Shown here: in pieces, positions 26,633-35,618 of the stretch | How positions within the stretch are numbered: the first letter of the stretch is position 1 | How the letters are laid out: each line of letters opens with the position of its first letter | NCBI RefSeq assembly: GCF_019355935.1 | Contig: NZ_CP079925.1 | Coordinates: forward strand, 2,480,001 to 2,544,000 | Length of the DNA stretch: 64,000 bases | Origin: Comamonas sp. Y33R10-2 | GTDB taxonomy: Bacteria; Pseudomonadota; Gammaproteobacteria; Burkholderiales; Burkholderiaceae_C | Direction: 5' to 3' | Notes under the pieces: generated by a model | The model's input: only the letters and a program-made list of their open reading frames with translations | What the model was told of the DNA's origin: nothing | Databases searched by the model: none | Translations under genes and position numbers: made by a program

Positions 26633-27689
26633 TACCCCTGTGCGCCAGCGCACCCTTGAGCCCGAGACAGACAACGGTCTGTATCAAACACTGCTGGAAT
26701 CAACCTTGGCGATCCCCTTCAAGATCGACTGGGAGAGCAAAAAATATACCTATATCGGCCCGCAGATCGAAGACCTGCTGGGCTGGACGCCCGAGAGCTG
26801 GGACACCGTCAACGACTGGGCTGCCCGCATCCACCCCGACGAGCGTGATCAAACCGTCTCGCGCTGCGTAGAGCTGTGTTTGGCCGGCGTAGACCACGAA
26901 GCCGAATACCGCGCCCTGACTCCCGACAACCGTTTTGTCTGGGTCAAAGAAGTCGTGCATGTGCTGTGCGACCAACAAGGCCAGCCCACGGCCTTAATCG
27001 GCTTCACCTTTGACATTCGCGATCAGAAAAAAGCCGAGCATCTGCGCGCCGAGCTTGAAGCTGAAAAGCTCGCCAATGCCCGGCTGCAAGAGCGGCTGCG
27101 CCTCACCCATGATCTGCATGACGGCCTCGGCTCTGCGCTGGTCCACATGATCGCCTCGGTGGAGCAAGGCAGCGATACCCTGACTCAGCCGCAAGTGCTG
27201 TCCATGCTCAAGCTGATTCGCAATGACCTGCGCCAGAGCATTGACAACAACTCATCGGCCCAAGTGCGCGTGCCCGCCTCCCCTCAAGAATGGCTGGCCC
27301 CCTTGCGCCGTCGCTTTAACGACCTGTTCGACGCGCTGGAGATCGGCTGCCAATGGCAATTTCCGCAAAGCTGGCAAACCCCGCCCAACGCACTGCAATA
27401 CTTGGCGCTGACACGACTCATCGAAGAGGCGCTGACCAACGTCATCAAACACAGCAAGGCAGTCCAAGTGCGCCTGTCTCTGACCCAACCCGAGGCAAAC
27501 TCTTTGCTGCTTCACATTGAAGACAATGGCGTGGGCTTTGATGTGCAGGCCGTAGACGCTTCCGGCCTGGGCATAGGTATGCGCTCCATGGCCGTGCGCG
27601 TGGCGCGCGTGGGTGGTTTGTTGGAGATTGATTCGTCGCCGGGGCGAACCGCTTTGACGGCCAAGCTGGTGCTGGCAGCTGGGGATTAA
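26625..27689 (+). CDS. PAS-domain sensor histidine kinase, NarL/DesK type
   Basis: A 354-residue cytosolic kinase. A PAS_3-like domain spans about residues 25-135 (YTYIGPQIEDLLGWTPESW, VWVKEVVHVL), followed by a short coiled coil and the HisKA_3 box THDLHDGLGSALVHMI with phosphoacceptor His165. The HATPase domain has LIEEALTNVIKHSKA (N box) and IEDNGVGFD (G1). No membrane segment is present, so it senses an internal signal. No response regulator is adjacent; an orphan NarL-type regulator lies at 36236. The in-frame ORF starts at 26433, but 26625 (MLDTPVRQR) is the sensible start. Confidence 0.9.
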   Translation: MLDTPVRQRTLEPETDNGLYQTLLESTLAIPFKIDWESKKYTYIGPQIEDLLGWTPESWDTVNDWAARIHPDERDQTVSRCVELCLAGVDHEAEYRALTPDNRFVWVKEVVHVLCDQQGQPTALIGFTFDIRDQKKAEHLRAELEAEKLANARLQERLRLTHDLHDGLGSALVHMIASVEQGSDTLTQPQVLSMLKLIRNDLRQSIDNNSSAQVRVPASPQEWLAPLRRRFNDLFDALEIGCQWQFPQSWQTPPNALQYLALTRLIEEALTNVIKHSKAVQVRLSLTQPEANSLLLHIEDNGVGFDVQAVDASGLGIGMRSMAVRVARVGGLLEIDSSPGRTALTAKLVLAAGD

Positions 27690-27719
27690 TGCTTGTTCAA
27701 CGCTTCAGTCATTGATTTT

Positions 27720-27750
27720 ATTGGACTGATAGCTATCATTTTTGATGATT
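27720..27750 (+). repeat. Copy of the GATAGCTATC repeat
   Basis: GGACTGATAGCTATCATTTTTGATGA. GATAGCTATC (27728-27737) is a perfect palindrome and the GGACT box precedes it as in other copies. Confidence 0.45.
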
Positions 27751-27852
27751 GCGTAGACGTTGTCATCGTTGACAAGAAAGGCGCGCCCTCTGTGGCAATC
27801 CTTCAAGCGTGCCGCGAGTAAAGACGCTCGCAACCCCAATCAAGCATCCGCA

Positions 27853-27889
27853 AAAAAGCCCGCAAGCTGCAAGAGCCTGCGGGCTTTTA
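27853..27889. terminator. Bidirectional terminator between kinase and isochorismatase genes
   Basis: AAAAAGCCCGCA (27853-27864) pairs with TGCGGGCTTTTAT (27878-27890). The leftward tail is TTTTTTG, so it certainly serves the minus-strand hydrolase gene that ends at 27906. Confidence 0.85.
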
Positions 27890-27905
27890 TTGCAACCAAC
27901 CCAGC

Positions 27906-28535
27906 TTACTTACCAGCTGTGAGCATGGTGTAGCTGTTGATCAGATTGCGGTAGTCGGGGATGTGGTTGCTAAACAAAGCACCCAGACCTTCGATGTCAT
28001 TGCGCCAATCGCGGTGCAACTCGCACGCTGCGCCAAACCATGTCATCAGTTGGGCGCCGGCTTGTTCCATACGGCTCCAAGCGGCCTTTTGCGTCATTTC
28101 ATTGAAGGTGCCGGATGCGTCGGTAATCACGAACACATCGTAGCCTTCAGCCAGTGCGGACAGCACGGGGAAGGACACACAAACTTCAGTCACCACGCCA
28201 GCAACAATCAATTGCTTCTTGCCGGTGGCCTTCACCGCCTTGACGAAGTCTTCGTTGTCCCAAGCGTTGATCTGGCCGGGGCGGGCGATGTAGGGAGCGG
28301 TGGGGTGCTTTTCCTTCAGCTCAGGCACCAGAGGACCGTTGGGGCCGGTTTCAAAGCTGGTAGTCAAAATGGTGGGCAGCTTGAAGTACTCAGCCATGTC
28401 CGACAGGGCCAACACGTTGTTCTTGAACTTGTCCGGATCGATGTCGCGCACCAAAGACAGCAGGCCAGTTTGGTGGTCCACCAGCAGGACGGCGGCATCA
28501 TTCTTGTCAAGGCGAACGTAAGGCTTGTTGCTCAT
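27906..28535 (-). CDS. Isochorismatase-family cysteine hydrolase (YcaC-like)
   Basis: A 209-residue cytosolic hydrolase. Asp20 (VLLVDHQTGL), a central Lys/Trp region and Cys119 (VTEVCVSF) supply the family Asp-Lys-Cys triad pattern. The family hydrolyses N-carbamoyl compounds, nicotinamide or vinyl ethers; YcaC-like members have no known natural substrate. AGGAGATC precedes the ATG on the minus strand. It lies 92 bases downstream of the third pirin gene and probably shares its transcript. Confidence 0.88.
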   Translation of the reverse strand: MSNKPYVRLDKNDAAVLLVDHQTGLLSLVRDIDPDKFKNNVLALSDMAEYFKLPTILTTSFETGPNGPLVPELKEKHPTAPYIARPGQINAWDNEDFVKAVKATGKKQLIVAGVVTEVCVSFPVLSALAEGYDVFVITDASGTFNEMTQKAAWSRMEQAGAQLMTWFGAACELHRDWRNDIEGLGALFSNHIPDYRNLINSYTMLTAGK

Positions 28536-28627
28536 GGAGATCTCCTAAATGGGGAAGAGTAAAAAAACAAAAAGGGCCGCGGCCTGTCAAAAAATAACAG
28601 GCTACCCAGCAGGCCTGCACTGGGCTA

Positions 28628-29551
28628 TTAATGATTGGTGGCAGCGCTGGTGCGCTCGGCAGCTGGAATGCGACCGAAACGGCCATTGCGGAAGTCATCC
28701 ATCGCTTGGGCGATTTCATCGTCACTGTTCATCACAAACGGGCCATAGCCAACCACAGGCTCGTCAATCGGCTCGCCCGACAACCACAGCAGCATGACGT
28801 CGTTGTTCGCTTCAAACTGCACGGTATCGCCAGCGCGATCGAGGTGCACCAGTTGGCCGGCGCGCGCCACTTCCTTGCCGTTGATGAGCACCGTGCCGCG
28901 CTGCACCACCAGTGCCAGCGTGTGGCCGGGCTGGGCCTTAAATTCCGCCTTGGCGCCAGCGTTCAGGCGCACATCCCATACATTGATGGGCGTAAATGTC
29001 ATCGCAGGGCCATGGGCAAGAGCTTTATCAACAGCATTGATAGCAGCGTAATCACCGGCAATCACACGCAGCGAGCCTGCGCCATCGGGCAGCTCGACCT
29101 TCGGAATATCTGCATTCAGCAGGGTCTGGTAGCCGGGGGCAGACATCTTGTCTTTGGCGGGCAAGTTGACCCAAAGCTGCACCATCTCCATAGGGCCGCC
29201 AGTCTTGGCAAAGGCTTCGGAGTGAAATTCTTCGTGCAGGATGCCAGCGCCAGCCGTCATCCACTGCACATCGCCGGGGCCGATGGTGCCGCCCGCGCCT
29301 GTGGAGTCGCGATGAGCCACTTCACCGTCATAGACAATGGTCACGGTTTCAAAACCGCGATGGGGATGGGTGCCCACACCACGACGCTCGGTGGTGGGAG
29401 AGAAGCTCTCAGGAGCCGCGTGGTCGAGCAGCAAAAAAGGGCTCAGAGCACGGCCATGGTCGCTATAGCTGAACAGGGAGCTGACATGAAAGCCGTTGCC
29501 TACCCAGTGAGGACGAGGAGCCTCATACACACCCAAAATTTTCTTCAGCAC
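28628..29551 (-). CDS. Pirin-family protein (third copy)
   Basis: A 307-residue bicupin starting at a GTG. This start gives the family N-terminus (LKKILGVYEAPRPHWVG) and has AAGGA seven bases upstream; the ATG at 29605 adds 18 unrelated residues. Metal ligands are His62 and His64 (THPHRGFETV), His106 and Glu108 (GILHEEF). The C-terminal SGEPIDEPVVGYGPFVMNSDDEI is typical. Upstream of an isochorismatase-family hydrolase on the same strand. Quercetinase-type activity or regulation is possible. Confidence 0.9.
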   Translation of the reverse strand: MLKKILGVYEAPRPHWVGNGFHVSSLFSYSDHGRALSPFLLLDHAAPESFSPTTERRGVGTHPHRGFETVTIVYDGEVAHRDSTGAGGTIGPGDVQWMTAGAGILHEEFHSEAFAKTGGPMEMVQLWVNLPAKDKMSAPGYQTLLNADIPKVELPDGAGSLRVIAGDYAAINAVDKALAHGPAMTFTPINVWDVRLNAGAKAEFKAQPGHTLALVVQRGTVLINGKEVARAGQLVHLDRAGDTVQFEANNDVMLLWLSGEPIDEPVVGYGPFVMNSDDEIAQAMDDFRNGRFGRIPAAERTSAATNH

Positions 29552-29901
29552 GGCAATTTCCTTAAAGCGAGAGAGCGCAGCGCACATCGGCGCAAACCAT
29601 GTCAAACGCTTTGAAAGACCGAAAGCAACGAGACTTCAGCGGTCTATTGAACATGCTTAAAAGTATAAATTCGGAACAAACACGCGAAAAGTCAACAATA
29701 TTCACACTCAGAGTTCTACCTGTAGAACAGTGACTTGATGAACGTCAAGATATTGAAGGGTGAAGCGGCCTCCAATGCTCAGCGAAGGCTTCACACCCAA
29801 GGAGGCAAAGGCATTGCCTGCAGACAACACCGCCTTAAAAATAGCAAAAATAGGCTGTACTGCTTAAGCAATAAGCAGTAGCTGCTATTAATTTTGATGA
29901 A
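29552..29901. other. 350-bp intergenic region upstream of the third pirin
   Basis: Holds no gene. GTTCTAC (29713-29719) and GTAGAAC (29722-29728) form a compact palindrome that could be an operator for the leftward pirin-hydrolase operon, and CTTGA/TCAAG pair nearby (29734-29748). A repeat copy lies at 29862-29898. Confidence 0.45.
29862..29898 (+). repeat. Degenerate copy of the AGCTATTAA repeat
   Basis: TTAAGCAATAAGCAGTAGCTGCTATTAATTTTGATGA, just after the end of the glutathione peroxidase gene on the opposite strand. It shares GCAGTAGCTGCTATTA and TTTTGATGA with other copies but is diverged. Confidence 0.35.
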
Positions 29902-30387
29902 TCAGGCCAGTGCAGCCTTAATATCAGCCGCCAATTTTTCTGGCTTGTCTTGTGGGGCGTAGCGGCGAATCACTTGTCCCTCTTTGCCCACTAAGAACTT
30001 GGTGAAGTTCCATTTAATGGATTGGGTGCCCAAGACGCCGGGAGCTTGATCCTTGAGCCATTGGTAGAGCGGATGCGCGCCATCGCCATTGACATCAATC
30101 TTGTGCATGAGAGGAAAGCTGACGCCGAAGTTCAGCTCGCAAAAGCTGGCGATTTCATCGTCCGAGCCTTTTTCCTGCGCGCCAAACTGGTTGCAGGGAA
30201 AGCCCAGCACCACCAAACCTTGCTTTTCATATTGCTCATGCAAGGCCTGCAAGCCCTTGTACTGGGGCGTGAAGCCGCAGGCGCTGGCCGTATTCACAAT
30301 CAGCAGCACTTTGCCCCGGTACTGGGACAGCGGGACGCTGCGGCCCTGAATATCGGTTGCTTCAAAGTCATAAATACTGTTGGCCAT
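29902..30387 (-). CDS. Glutathione peroxidase (thiol type)
   Basis: A 161-residue cytosolic peroxidase of the GPx/BtuE group. The peroxidatic Cys37 (NTASACGFTPQY), GFPCNQFGAQE with Gln67, and KWNFTKFLV with Trp126 and Asn127 make up the catalytic set; cysteine replaces selenocysteine. These enzymes usually use thioredoxin or glutathione to reduce lipid and hydrogen peroxides. A single gene, divergent from the penicillin-binding protein. Confidence 0.95.
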   Translation of the reverse strand: MANSIYDFEATDIQGRSVPLSQYRGKVLLIVNTASACGFTPQYKGLQALHEQYEKQGLVVLGFPCNQFGAQEKGSDDEIASFCELNFGVSFPLMHKIDVNGDGAHPLYQWLKDQAPGVLGTQSIKWNFTKFLVGKEGQVIRRYAPQDKPEKLAADIKAALA

Positions 30388-30620
30388 ACGATCCTCGCGC
30401 TGAAGTAAAGAGGTGTAGAGATGTGTGAAGAGACAAGCTTAAGACAGCTTGTCATTTATCTCACAGCCAGAAACTACCCTAAGCATGCAGCCACCGCCGA
30501 CAATACCGGGGCTGCGACCATAGAAACACCGATCATCGCAAGCAGAGCGCCTGTTTATTGGGCATTCTTCGCAGTCTTGCCTTCTTGCTGCCCTTGGCGG
30601 GCCTGCCTTGTACCGTGCGT

Positions 30621-33188
30621 GTGTCATTGAACGAATTAAAAGAAAAATGCTTAGCCCAAGCGAAGCTGCTGTGGGCACGTACTCAGGCCTCGGCTCTGGG
30701 GCAGCGCATCGCAGCCCTGCCTTGGTGGCGGCGTTGGCCCACGCGGCGTGAATGGCTGTGGTTTGCAGCAGCGCTGCCGGCGCTGTTTATCGTCTATGTG
30801 CTACTGCTGATTCCGCTCACGCCCAGCATCAGCGACATTCGCAAAGCCAAGCTCGATCAACCCACGCAAATTTTGAGCGCGGACGGCAAGCTGATTGGTG
30901 AATTCAAGCGCAGCAACCGCCAGTGGGTGCCGCTCGCGCAAATCTCCCCCGCCGTCATCAAAGCGCTGGTCGCCACCGAAGATCACCGCTTTTATGACCA
31001 CCATGGCATGGACTTCACGCGCACCGTGGGCTCGGTCATTCACACCCTCAATGGCAATCCGCAAGGCGGCTCCACCATCACGCAGCAGCTGGCCCGCAAC
31101 CTGTACCCCACAGAAATTGGCCGCGCACGCAATGTGAACCGTAAGCTCAAGGAGGCGATTACGGCGTTCAAGATTGAGGCGCTCTACAGCAAGCAAGAGA
31201 TTCTCGAAACCTATCTGAACACCGTGCCTTTTCTCTACAACGCCTTTGGCATTGAGATGGCGGCGCGCACTTATTTCGATAAATCAGCGGCCAAGCTAAC
31301 GGTGCTGGAAAGCGCCACGCTAGTGGGCATGCTCAAGGGCAATGCCTACTACAACCCCGTCATCAACCCCGACCGCGCCCTTGCCCGGCGCAACACGGTG
31401 CTCAGCCAAATGGTCAAGCGCGGCGAGTTGAAGGACGACGAGTTCGAGCGCCTGAAAAAACGCCCCATGCGTCTGGACTTTGAGCGCCAGGAAGAGCCCA
31501 CGGGCATGGCGCCGCACTTTTCGCAGCAACTGCGCAAATGGCTTATCGCATGGGCGGACAAGAACGACTACAACATCTACACCGATGGTTTGGTGGTGCG
31601 CACCACGCTCGACTCGCGCCTGCAAAACTGGGCGCAGCAGGCGGTGAGCCGCCAAATGAATACGCTGCAAGGCATTGCCAACACCAACTGGAGCCGCCGT
31701 GACGGCTGGAATGCCGACAGCGCACTGGTCCAGCAGTTGGTGCGCGAGAGCAATGAGTTCCGCAAGCTCACCCGCACGGGCAAAGCCGACGCGATCAACG
31801 AAGAAGAAGCCATCAAGAAGCTGCTGTCCGACAAGGCCTTCATGAAGAAGCTGCGCGAGGACAAGACCCGCGTTCAGGCCGGCTTTTTGGCCATGGACCC
31901 GCGCACATCCGCCGTGCTGGCCTGGGTCGGCAGCCGCGACTATGCGCAAGATGCGTTTGACCATGTGGCGCAGGCCCGCCGCCAGCCCGGCTCCACCTTC
32001 AAGCCCTTTGTGTATGGCGCAGCGCTGCAACAAGGCGCCAAGCCCGACGATACGCGCAAGGATGAAGCGATTGAAATTCAGCTACCGGGCGGCGAGGTCT
32101 GGAGCCCCAGCGACGCCACAGAGCCCACGGGCGTAGCGATGAAGCTCAGCGATGCACTGGCTTATTCCAAAAACACCATCACTGCCAAGCTGGGCCAAGA
32201 AGTGGGGATGGACCGCGTCATCAAACTGGCTCGCGCCTTGGGCGTGCGCCAAAGCCCGCTAGAGGCTGTGCCCTCGCTGGCTTTGGGCTCAAGCCCGGTC
32301 ACGCTGCTGGAGATGGTCAACGCCTACGGCAGCATTGCCAATTCAGGCCGATTCATTCCCCCGCAGCTGGTGACTCGTATTGAGAACGCGGATGGAGAGT
32401 TGCTGGCTGAGTTCACCCCGCCCAAGCCCGATGTGGTTTGGGATGAAGAGGAAAACTACGGCCTGATCGAGATGATGCGCGCCGTGATCGACAAGGGCAC
32501 AGGCCGCGCTATTCGCAAGCAATACGGTATTCGCGCGGATGTAGCGGGCAAAACCGGCACCACGCAGGGCAATGCCGATGGCTGGTTCCTGCTCATGCAC
32601 CCCCAAATCGTGACCGGCGCGTGGGCGGGCTTTAACGACTCGCGCATCACCCTCAAAAGCGACCAGTGGGGCCAAGGCTCGCGCAGCGCCCTGCCCATGG
32701 TGGGCGACTTCATGTCCCGCGCACTACGCAGCCCCATGCTGAACGCCAAGGCCCACTTTACGCAGCCCAACACCACGCACTGGTGGAGCAGCTTGGTAGA
32801 AGGCCTGCGCGACAAGGTCAATCAATGGGGCAGCAGCGACGAAAAGGACAGTGACAAGCCTGAACAGGTTGCGCCAGCCGCCACAACGCCGCCAAGCAAG
32901 AGCGGCGATGCCGACGTGGTGGAAAGCACGCCCTCGTCACCACCGGACAGCGGGGTACAAGCTGCGCCGGGCACCGCATCACCATCCGACTTGGAGAGCA
33001 GCCCCGGCTTAGCTCCTAACGATGCAGCAACCAGCCCTGCCAAAACACCGATACAAGCACCAAATCAAACGCCAACGCCTTCGAGTTGGAGCGATATAGG
33101 CACGAGCCTGCCGCCCGCTGCTCCTCTTAATGTGCCTCTGAGTACGCCACCCAATGCTCCGCTGAACGCAGCGCCTGAAGCCAAGTAA
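30621..33188 (+). CDS. Class A penicillin-binding protein (PBP1A-like)
   Basis: Bifunctional peptidoglycan synthase. An N-terminal cytoplasmic segment leads to one membrane helix (WLWFAAALPALFIVYVLLLIPL). The GT51 glycosyltransferase has EDHRFYDHHG with catalytic Glu120 and GGSTITQQLARNL; the transpeptidase has STFK (458-461), YSKNT and KTGT (644-647). From about residue 750 the tail is Pro/Ser/Ala-rich and probably disordered. The frame opens at a TTG (30558); GTG at 30621 (giving SLNELKEK next) is preferred, though no strong ribosome-binding site is visible. Length is about 855 residues. Confidence 0.92.
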   Translation: MSLNELKEKCLAQAKLLWARTQASALGQRIAALPWWRRWPTRREWLWFAAALPALFIVYVLLLIPLTPSISDIRKAKLDQPTQILSADGKLIGEFKRSNRQWVPLAQISPAVIKALVATEDHRFYDHHGMDFTRTVGSVIHTLNGNPQGGSTITQQLARNLYPTEIGRARNVNRKLKEAITAFKIEALYSKQEILETYLNTVPFLYNAFGIEMAARTYFDKSAAKLTVLESATLVGMLKGNAYYNPVINPDRALARRNTVLSQMVKRGELKDDEFERLKKRPMRLDFERQEEPTGMAPHFSQQLRKWLIAWADKNDYNIYTDGLVVRTTLDSRLQNWAQQAVSRQMNTLQGIANTNWSRRDGWNADSALVQQLVRESNEFRKLTRTGKADAINEEEAIKKLLSDKAFMKKLREDKTRVQAGFLAMDPRTSAVLAWVGSRDYAQDAFDHVAQARRQPGSTFKPFVYGAALQQGAKPDDTRKDEAIEIQLPGGEVWSPSDATEPTGVAMKLSDALAYSKNTITAKLGQEVGMDRVIKLARALGVRQSPLEAVPSLALGSSPVTLLEMVNAYGSIANSGRFIPPQLVTRIENADGELLAEFTPPKPDVVWDEEENYGLIEMMRAVIDKGTGRAIRKQYGIRADVAGKTGTTQGNADGWFLLMHPQIVTGAWAGFNDSRITLKSDQWGQGSRSALPMVGDFMSRALRSPMLNAKAHFTQPNTTHWWSSLVEGLRDKVNQWGSSDEKDSDKPEQVAPAATTPPSKSGDADVVESTPSSPPDSGVQAAPGTASPSDLESSPGLAPNDAATSPAKTPIQAPNQTPTPSSWSDIGTSLPPAAPLNVPLSTPPNAPLNAAPEAK

Positions 33189-33251
33189 GCATCCTCTTTC
33201 AGCCACATACGCTACTGGGCTGTCGAATAGCTGGTCCAATTGAGGCCTAAC

Positions 33252-33300
33252 ATCCGCCGGGCTACCTCTCACCAGGAGGCCTCTTGGCGGATTTGTTTTT
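33252..33300 (+). terminator. Probable terminator after the penicillin-binding protein gene
   Basis: ATCCGCC (33252-33258) pairs with GGCGGAT (33286-33292) around a loop containing CCTC/GAGG, followed by TTTGTTTTT. Confidence 0.6.
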
Positions 33301-33364
33301 GCGCATTCATCGCTCAACATGACACTCACATGTTGATAGCGCAATGTCAAGACCCGGAGCCGAC

Positions 33365-34855
33365 ATGACCGCCAATACGCCAACTATCGTCACCTTTGCC
33401 ATCTATTTGCTGAGCATGATGCTCATCGGCTGGGCTGGCTACAAAGCCACATCCAGCCTGTCTGACTATATTTTGGGCGGGCGCAGTCTGGGCCCCGTGG
33501 TCACAGCCCTGTCAGCTGGCGCATCGGATATGAGCGGCTGGCTGCTCATGGGCCTGCCCGGCGCGGTGTTTACCCAAGGGCTGTCTGCCTCTTGGATTGC
33601 CATTGGTCTGTGCATTGGCGCGTGGCTGAACTGGCGCTTTGTAGCGGCGCGCCTGCGCGTCTATACCGAGAAGGTGGGCAATGCACTGACTCTGCCCGAC
33701 TACTTTACCAACCGCTTTGAAGACAAAAGCAGCCTGCTGCGCATCGTCACCGCGCTGGTGATTTTGGTGTTCTTCACCATTTACTGCGCCTCTGGCGTGG
33801 TGGCCGGTGCCCGTCTGTTTGAGTCCATGTTCGGCATGGATTACCACACCGCTTTGTGGGTAGGCGCCATCGCCACCATGGCGTATGTGTTCATCGGCGG
33901 CTTTTTGGCCGTGAGCTGGACCGACACCATTCAAGCAGCACTGATGATTACCGCCCTGATTTTGGCCCCGCTGATGGTGATTTACGCCGATGGTGGCGTG
34001 GGAGCCAGCACCGCCATCATCGAAAGCGCCCGCAGCGGGGCCTTCGACATGTTCAAGGGCCATGGCGCCATTGCCATCATCTCGCTGTTGGCATGGGGCT
34101 TGGGCTACTTCGGCCAGCCACATATCCTGGTTCGCTTTATGGCGGCAGAATCGGTCAAAACCATTCCTAGCGCCCGCCGCATTGGCATGGCGTGGATGAT
34201 GCTGTGCTTGGGCGGCGCTGTGGCCGTGGGCTTCTTCGGCATCGCCTTCTTTGCCAGCCGCCCTGATTTGGCCGCTGGCGTGAACGCCAACAGCGAAAAC
34301 GTCTTCCTAGAAGTCGCCAAACTGCTGTTCAACCCTTGGATTGCCGGCGTGCTGCTGGCCGCCGTGCTGGCTGCCGTGATGAGCACCCTGTCATGCCAGT
34401 TGCTGGTGTGCTCCAGCGCACTGACGCAGGATATCTACAAGACCTTCCTGAACAAGAACGCCAGCCAAAAGCAACTGGTCTGGTTTGGCCGCGCCATGGT
34501 GTTTGCCATTGCTGTGATCGCCATCATCATTGCCCAAAACCCCAACGCCAAGGTGCTGAGCATGGTCAGCAACGCCTGGGCCGGCTTTGGCGCGGCCTTT
34601 GGCCCGCTGGTGCTGATCTCGCTGCTGTGGGGCCGTATGACACGCAACGGTGCACTGGCCGGCATGATTGTGGGCGCCGTCACCGTGCTGGTCTGGCAGC
34701 ATTTCCAGTGGTTCAAACTCTATGAGATCGTTCCAGGCTTTGTACTGTCTGCTATCGCAATCGTAGTGTTCAGCCTTTTGGACAAAGCACCATCGGCCAC
34801 CATTACGACAACCCACAAAGATGTGGACGCCGAAATTGCCGCCCACGGCGAATAA
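33365..34855 (+). CDS. putP: Sodium/proline symporter
   Basis: A 496-residue inner-membrane transporter of the sodium:solute symporter family with about 13 helices. SDYILGGRSLGPVVTALSAGASDMSGWLLMGLPG contains the PutP sodium and proline binding residues, and WSFGAAFGPLVLISLLWGR-like GFGAAFGPLVLISLLWGRM is typical of helix 11. It imports proline with sodium for osmoprotection or as a carbon/nitrogen source. Start 33365 has GGAG at 33356-33359. No putA is nearby. Confidence 0.93.
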   Translation: MTANTPTIVTFAIYLLSMMLIGWAGYKATSSLSDYILGGRSLGPVVTALSAGASDMSGWLLMGLPGAVFTQGLSASWIAIGLCIGAWLNWRFVAARLRVYTEKVGNALTLPDYFTNRFEDKSSLLRIVTALVILVFFTIYCASGVVAGARLFESMFGMDYHTALWVGAIATMAYVFIGGFLAVSWTDTIQAALMITALILAPLMVIYADGGVGASTAIIESARSGAFDMFKGHGAIAIISLLAWGLGYFGQPHILVRFMAAESVKTIPSARRIGMAWMMLCLGGAVAVGFFGIAFFASRPDLAAGVNANSENVFLEVAKLLFNPWIAGVLLAAVLAAVMSTLSCQLLVCSSALTQDIYKTFLNKNASQKQLVWFGRAMVFAIAVIAIIIAQNPNAKVLSMVSNAWAGFGAAFGPLVLISLLWGRMTRNGALAGMIVGAVTVLVWQHFQWFKLYEIVPGFVLSAIAIVVFSLLDKAPSATITTTHKDVDAEIAAHGE

Positions 34856-34870
34856 AACCTTCACCCACCC

Positions 34871-34908
34871 AAGCCCTGCACGCCCTATGCCTGCAGGGCT
34901 TGGTTTTA
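34871..34908 (+). terminator. Terminator after putP
   Basis: AAGCCCTGCA (34871-34880) pairs with TGCAGGGCTT (34892-34901), then GGTTTTAA. Confidence 0.8.
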
Positions 34909-35056
34909 AGCCGCTGTGAAAAACCCATTCACCGACTATTCACAACCCGCATCGCGCTGCACAAAAAACAGGCACACCTTGCAATTTTGATGCCTATCCG
35001 TCACACTTACGGGTCGAAATTTCAGGCCTTATCTGAGATTCGGAAAGGTTTAGTGA

Positions 35057-35476
35057 ATGCTCAAGGCCGCTGCAGCCAAGGTGTACCAAACGGGTTTAGC
35101 GTTGATGCTGGGTGCCGCTTTTGCGCTTACCTCGCCAGCGGCGTTGGCGTTCAAAGCGCCTGAGGCCCAACTCACCGTCCCCGGTTTTGAAGCGATTGCG
35201 CTGGATGACTTGCCGCGCGATGGCCGCACCACCTATGGCCGCATCCTGAAGGGTGGCCCCTTCAGCAGCGACAAAGATGGCTCAGTCTTCGGCAACCGCG
35301 AACGCATACTGCCCCGCCAGTCACGAGGCTATTACCGCGAATACACGGTACGCACCCCTGTAGCCAGAAACCGCGGTGCGCGGCGTATTGTTTGCGGGGG
35401 ACGAGAGCCGCAACTGCCCGATGCCTGTTTTTACACCGGCGACCACTACAACAGTTTTCAGCAGATCGTCCCATGA
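35057..35476 (+). CDS. Secreted barnase-like (N1/T1 superfamily) guanyl-specific ribonuclease
   Basis: A 139-residue exported RNase. The signal peptide has a hydrophobic core (LALMLGAAFALTSPAALA) ending in ALA at residue 31. The catalytic acid-base pair of barnase-type enzymes is visible: Glu82 in FGNRE and His130 in TGDHYNSF, with Arg94 in YYREYTV as the phosphate-binding arginine. Cys113 and Cys124 could form a disulfide, as expected for an exported protein. A barstar gene lies 142 bases downstream, so this is an RNase with its inhibitor. Whether it digests environmental RNA or acts on competitors is not shown. Confidence 0.9.
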   Translation: MLKAAAAKVYQTGLALMLGAAFALTSPAALAFKAPEAQLTVPGFEAIALDDLPRDGRTTYGRILKGGPFSSDKDGSVFGNRERILPRQSRGYYREYTVRTPVARNRGARRIVCGGREPQLPDACFYTGDHYNSFQQIVP

Positions 35477-35618
35477 ACTTTGAAGACGGCCTGCGAGCCT
35501 TTTATCCACCGGCTTTAGCCCTTTTGAAGTCCGCAGCCAAGGTTTGCGCAGATCGCCTACAGATCTGCCCGCTGTGCTGCTGTCAACAGTTTTGATGTTT
35601 TTAGAAAGAATCACGGAG

